Positions 60,817 to 64,000 of a stretch of 64,000 nucleotides of DNA are shown piece by piece. The notes beneath the pieces were generated by a model. It made no database searches. It saw only the letters and a program-made list of their open reading frames with translations, and was not told the DNA's origin. The stretch covers positions 62,001-126,000 of the forward strand of contig JAFXDV010000001.1 in NCBI GenBank assembly GCA_017521125.1, in the 5' to 3' direction. The first letter of the stretch is position 1. Every line of letters begins with the position of its first letter. The stretch is from Clostridia bacterium. GTDB taxonomy: Bacteria > Bacillota > Clostridia > Oscillospirales > Acutalibacteraceae. Made by a program: the position numbers and the translations under genes.

Positions 60817-62754
60817 TTATCCAATATATTTGGTTTTGATTTCTTCTAAGGCTCTTTGTTTAAAGTCCTCAAAGCTCATTACTCCAAGGTCTCCGTTTTC
60901 GCCTCTTGTTCTGACCGATACGCTGCCAATTTCAACCTCAGCATCGCCTACTGTCAACATATAAGGAAGCTTTTCAAGTCTTGCTTCACGAATTTTATAA
61001 CCGATTTTTTCGTTTCTTGCGTCAACCTCAACACGCATGCCTAGTTCTTCAAGTTTTGCCTTAATTTCATAAGCATAATCGTGGTGGCGGTCGGCAATTG
61101 GGAGAATTCTAACCTGTTCAGGAGCAAGCCATAGTGGGAATGCGCCTGCATACTTTTCAATTAACAAAGCAAGAGTTCTCTCGTAGCAACCGATAGAAGT
61201 TCTGTGAATGATGTATGGGTTTTTCTTAACGCCGTCGGTGTCAACATATTCCATACCGAATTTTTCGGCTAACATCTGGTCAATTTGAATGGTAATGAGG
61301 GTGTCCTCTTTACCGAAAACGTTCTTAATCTGAATGTCAAGCTTAGGTCCGTAGAATGCGGCTTCGCCAACTCCAACCTTATAAGGAATTTCCAGGTGGT
61401 CAAGAATTTTCGCCATCATTCCCTGTGCTTCATCCCACTGCTCAACTGTTCCGATGTATTTCTCCTTATCATCAGGATCCCACTGAGAGAAACGATAGGA
61501 AACGTCCTCGTAAAGTCCTAAGGTTTTAAGCATATATACTGCAAGTTCTACGCAGTTTTTAAACTCCTGCTCCAACTGAGAAGGTGTGCACATAAGGTGT
61601 CCCTCAGAAATGGTAAACTGTCTTACACGGATAAGTCCGTGCATCTCTCCGCTTGCCTCGTTTCTGAAAAGGGTTGAGGTTTCATTGTATCTCAGTGGCA
61701 AATCACGATAGGAACGTGCCTTATTTAAGTATGCTTGATACTGGAATGGGCAGGTCATAGGACGTAGGGCGAATACCTCGTCATCCTTTTCCTCATCTCC
61801 TAAAACGAACATTCCGTCTTGATAGTGGTCCCAGTGGCCTGAAACCTTATACAAATCGCTCTTAGCCATAAAAGGAGTTTTGGTTAGGAGCCAACCACGT
61901 TTTTGCTCTTCATCCTCAACAAAACGCTGTAAAAGCTGAATTACCCTTGCACCCTTTGGTAAAAGGATGGGAAGTCCTTGACCGATAAGCTCACTTGTGG
62001 TAAAGAAGCCTAAATCTCTACCCAGTTTATTGTGGTCACGCTTTTTAGCCTCTTCCATCTGTAAAAGATATGCTTCAAGTTCAGCTGCCTTTGGGAAAGC
62101 GGTTCCGTAAATTCTCTGAAGCATTTTATTGTCAGAGTTTCCTCTCCAATAAGCACCTGTTGCGCTTGTTAATTTAAATGCCTTAATAGAGCCTGTTGAC
62201 ATAAGGTGGGCACCTGCGCAAAGGTCGGTAAACTCTCCCTGTTTGTAAAAACTGATTACAGAACCCTCGGGCAAATCTTTGATAAGCTCTACCTTATATG
62301 GCTCCTGCTTTTCCTCAAAGAATTTTACTGCCTCGTCAAAGGGTAAAGTGAAATATTCCAAGGGAAGATTCTCTTTAATAATCTTCTTCATTTCCTCTTC
62401 AATTTTTACCAGGTCCTCAGGGGTAAACATAACAGGAGAATCAATATCGTAATAAAAACCGTCCTGAGTGGCAGGTCCGATAGCAAGTTTTGCCTCAGGG
62501 TAAAGTCTTTTAACTGCCTGAGCCAAAATGTGAGATGCGGTATGGCGGTAGGTCCATTTACCATAATCGTCCTCAAAGGTTAAAAGCTCTAAGTCATCTC
62601 CATCCTTTAAAGGAGTTCTTAAATCTTTGTTTTCGCCGTTGATTTTAGCAGCTAAAACATTTTTGAAAAAGCCTCCTCCGAAGCTTTTTGCCACGTCATA
62701 GGCGTTGATGCCATCTTCAAATTCTTTTATATTTCCTCTAAGCGAAATATTCAT
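60817..62754 (-). CDS. thrS: Threonyl-tRNA synthetase
   Basis: A 645-residue class II synthetase. The order is TGS domain (about 1-60), the editing domain with HTASHILAQAVKRLYP and the second Zn-type motif TDLCAGAHL, then the catalytic core: the zinc/ligand stretch RPMTCPFQYQAY, motif 2 FRNEASGEMHGLIRVRQF and motif 3 HRTSIGCYERTLALLIEKY, and the anticodon-binding domain from about 540. The longest frame reaches 62880 inside the T-box; the ATG at 62754 with AGGAGAG is the likely start. It is controlled by a threonine T-box. Confidence 0.97.
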   Translation of the reverse strand: MNISLRGNIKEFEDGINAYDVAKSFGGGFFKNVLAAKINGENKDLRTPLKDGDDLELLTFEDDYGKWTYRHTASHILAQAVKRLYPEAKLAIGPATQDGFYYDIDSPVMFTPEDLVKIEEEMKKIIKENLPLEYFTLPFDEAVKFFEEKQEPYKVELIKDLPEGSVISFYKQGEFTDLCAGAHLMSTGSIKAFKLTSATGAYWRGNSDNKMLQRIYGTAFPKAAELEAYLLQMEEAKKRDHNKLGRDLGFFTTSELIGQGLPILLPKGARVIQLLQRFVEDEEQKRGWLLTKTPFMAKSDLYKVSGHWDHYQDGMFVLGDEEKDDEVFALRPMTCPFQYQAYLNKARSYRDLPLRYNETSTLFRNEASGEMHGLIRVRQFTISEGHLMCTPSQLEQEFKNCVELAVYMLKTLGLYEDVSYRFSQWDPDDKEKYIGTVEQWDEAQGMMAKILDHLEIPYKVGVGEAAFYGPKLDIQIKNVFGKEDTLITIQIDQMLAEKFGMEYVDTDGVKKNPYIIHRTSIGCYERTLALLIEKYAGAFPLWLAPEQVRILPIADRHHDYAYEIKAKLEELGMRVEVDARNEKIGYKIREARLEKLPYMLTVGDAEVEIGSVSVRTRGENGDLGVMSFEDFKQRALEEIKTKYIG

Positions 62755-62769
62755 CTGTATCTCTCCTAA

Positions 62770-63011
62770 CAAAAAAATAAACTCCGTCCCTGAAAATAGG
62801 GACGAAGTAAAAATTAAAACTCCGTGGTTCCACCCAAATTGTACTAAAAGTACCACTCTTTCGTCCTTTAACGGAGACAACCCGTTCTGCTTGAATTCAC
62901 AGACACTCAGGGGTGGTTTTCATCAAATCTTTTATGATGCAGGTTTTCAGCCTATGACCCACACTCTCTTGCAAAAAAGAAAGGACTACTCTTCCCATCA
63001 ACGTTTTCACA
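62770..63011 (-). promoter_or_regulatory. T-box riboswitch (tRNA-Thr) controlling thrS
   Basis: On the minus strand the leader has the stem I AGAGAG motif with GGGTCATAGGCTGAAAACC, a specifier ACC (62915-62917, followed by A) for threonine, the antiterminator T-box GGTGGAACCACGG (about 62822-62834) and a terminator CGTCCCTATTTTCAGGGACG with T-run at 62770-62806. Uncharged tRNA-Thr is expected to favour read-through. Confidence 0.93.
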
Positions 63012-63017
63012 CACTTA

Positions 63018-63046
63018 ATAATAACTTTTAAATTAAAACTTGTCAA
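63018..63046 (-). promoter_or_regulatory. Promoter of the thrS T-box leader
   Basis: TTGACA (63041-63046), 17-base spacer, TATTAT (63018-63023) on the minus strand. Confidence 0.85.
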
Positions 63047-63100
63047 GTATTTTGCTTGAATAAAATGTTATTATATGTTAAAATCGTGGGTGGAGATGAA

Positions 63101-63706
63101 ATGATGTTTAGTTTTAAGAAAAAGTTTAACGGCTCGGCTTATGATATGCTAATAGTCGGCCTTGGTAATCCGGAGCCTAAATATGACGGCACTCGCCACA
63201 ATATTGGCTTTGCCGCATTAGATGCTTTTTTAGAAAAGCATAGTATAAATCTTAATAAAATGAAATATAATGCTGAAATAGGCGAGGCTACAGTTTGCGG
63301 TAAAAGGGTTCTTCTTATAAAGCCTCAGACCTATATGAATAGTTCCGGCGAGGCGGTTGGAAAAATAGCCTCCTTTTATAAGATTGAGCCTGAAAATATT
63401 CTTATTATTTTTGATGATATTTCTTTAGATGTGGGCAAAATACGTTTGCGCCGCAAGGGTAGCGCAGGCGGTCACAACGGAATAAAAAGCATTATTTCAC
63501 ATCTTGGAAGCGAAAATTTCCCACGAATTAAAATTGGTGTCGGTCAGAAGCCGCACCCAGACTACGACCTTGTAGATTGGGTTTTAGGAAAATTTCCTAA
63601 ATCTGACGAGGCGAACTTAAAAGAAGCTCTTACCGCTTCCACAAATGCAATCGAAGAAATTCTTGCACGAGGAATTGAGAGTGCAATGAATAAATATTCT
63701 AAATAG
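63101..63706 (+). CDS. pth: Peptidyl-tRNA hydrolase
   Basis: A 201-residue enzyme freeing tRNA from peptidyl-tRNA dropped by the ribosome. Active-site features are NIGFAA after the catalytic His in GTRHN, the Asn in KPQTYMNSSGEAVG, the Asp in IIFDDISLDVGKIRLR, and GSAGGHNGIKSII. A frame opens at 63056; the paired ATGs at 63101 and 63104 with GGTGGAG upstream are the likely starts. It is followed after 11 bases by mfd, a neighbourhood common in Firmicutes. Confidence 0.96.
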   Translation: MMFSFKKKFNGSAYDMLIVGLGNPEPKYDGTRHNIGFAALDAFLEKHSINLNKMKYNAEIGEATVCGKRVLLIKPQTYMNSSGEAVGKIASFYKIEPENILIIFDDISLDVGKIRLRRKGSAGGHNGIKSIISHLGSENFPRIKIGVGQKPHPDYDLVDWVLGKFPKSDEANLKEALTASTNAIEEILARGIESAMNKYSK

Positions 63707-63717
63707 GTCGGTATTAT

Positions 63718-64000
63718 ATGAAGTTTTTAAACTCGGTAATATCCAAAACCTCGGTTTTTAAAAGCCTTGTTTCCCTAGAGGCTAAGGGCAAACTACCCTT
63801 TGAGGTTTCGGGTCTATCGGACATTCACAAGGCTCTGATACTCTCGGCTTATAAGGCACAAAACGATAAACAGGTTATTGTTATAGCGCCTGACGAAGCC
63901 GCCGCCCTATCCCTCAAAGACGACCTGACTTCTCTTGGTGTAAAGGCAGGTTTTTTACCCTCAAGGGATTACACAATCGGAGGCTTTCAGGGGCACTCAA
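63718..64000 (+). CDS. mfd: Transcription-repair coupling factor Mfd, N-terminal fragment (runs off the window)
   Basis: The first 94 codons of a protein starting MKFLNSVISKTSVFKSL, with FEVSGLSDIHKALILSAY and VIVIAPDEAAALSLKDDL, and FLPSRDYTIGGF where the UvrB-homology domain of Mfd has its phospho-sugar-like loop. Mfd removes stalled RNA polymerase and recruits UvrA to lesions. Identification rests on this N-terminal domain and on the pth-mfd order; the helicase part lies outside. The start ATG at 63718 has only a weak GGTCGG upstream. Confidence 0.82.
   Translation, partial: MKFLNSVISKTSVFKSLVSLEAKGKLPFEVSGLSDIHKALILSAYKAQNDKQVIVIAPDEAAALSLKDDLTSLGVKAGFLPSRDYTIGGFQGHS

Noticed and set aside
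62755-62880. 42-residue N-terminal extension of thrS
   Set aside because: It overlaps the T-box antiterminator and terminator and matches no ThrRS N terminus; AGGAGAG marks the ATG at 62754.
1-64000. Prophage, integron or insertion sequence
   Set aside because: No integrase, transposase, capsid or terminase-like protein was found in any frame; only small non-coding repeats are present.

Overview
The window looks like chromosome from a low-to-moderate G+C, endospore-forming member of the Clostridia, probably of the Oscillospirales/Ruminococcaceae kind. The grounds are: a spoIIE gene with a Spo0A-type promoter, a PolC replicase next to the Firmicutes pyrH-frr-uppS-cdsA-dxr-rseP-ispG cluster, a T-box in front of thrS, a class I lysyl-tRNA synthetase, and a protein with a dockerin-like tail. 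No phage, insertion-sequence transposase, CRISPR array, rRNA or tRNA gene was seen. Taxonomy is inferred from gene content only.

Layout. 0-9.6 kb (minus): start of a MATE transporter, TPP-riboswitch-controlled thiT, a CapD-like sugar dehydratase, spoIIE, a cation/proton antiporter and secA. 9.6-18.3 kb (mostly plus): proB-proA-asnB, a 60-residue protein whose Shine-Dalgarno lies in the asnB terminator, an RluA-type pseudouridine synthase, convergent dCMP deaminase and Gph-like phosphatase, a terminal-inverted-repeat element, rpmB and an M3 oligopeptidase. 18.4-21.6 kb (minus): dTDP-rhamnose genes with a glycosyltransferase. 21.7-25.9 kb (plus): lepA, a SpoVB/MurJ-type flippase, radC. 25.9-34.6 kb: a SpoIID-domain protein with a partner gene (minus), an EF-G-like paralogue (plus), and the minus operon fhs-tsaE-tsaB-rpiB-upp-ppa. 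34.6-36.9 kb: a six-hairpin intergenic cluster, rodA and an E2/CAT-like protein. 36.9-43.4 kb: an accessory island with two GH16-family genes, a secreted beta-helix/dockerin protein and an M23/G5 peptidase, separated by five copies of a modular repeat. 43.4-53.4 kb (minus): polC to pyrH. 53.4-64 kb: lysyl-tRNA synthetase, a PAP2 phosphatase, a lipoprotein, nnr, a membrane protein, a second inverted-repeat element in the leader of an ABC exporter/XRE pair, thrS with its T-box, then pth and the start of mfd.

Most genes are housekeeping: translation quality and tRNA supply, isoprenoid, undecaprenyl and phospholipid precursors, wall synthesis, secretion and replication. The unusual items are the PolC with no DnaQ-type exonuclease insertion, the modular repeat family with ultra-stable mini-hairpins, two different inverted-repeat elements, the six-hairpin array, the GH16 paralogue lacking its acid/base residue, the E2-like protein lacking both catalytic residues, and the signal-less SpoIID/peptidoglycan-binding protein. 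Several start codons were moved downstream of the longest reading frame because a clear Shine-Dalgarno sits there.
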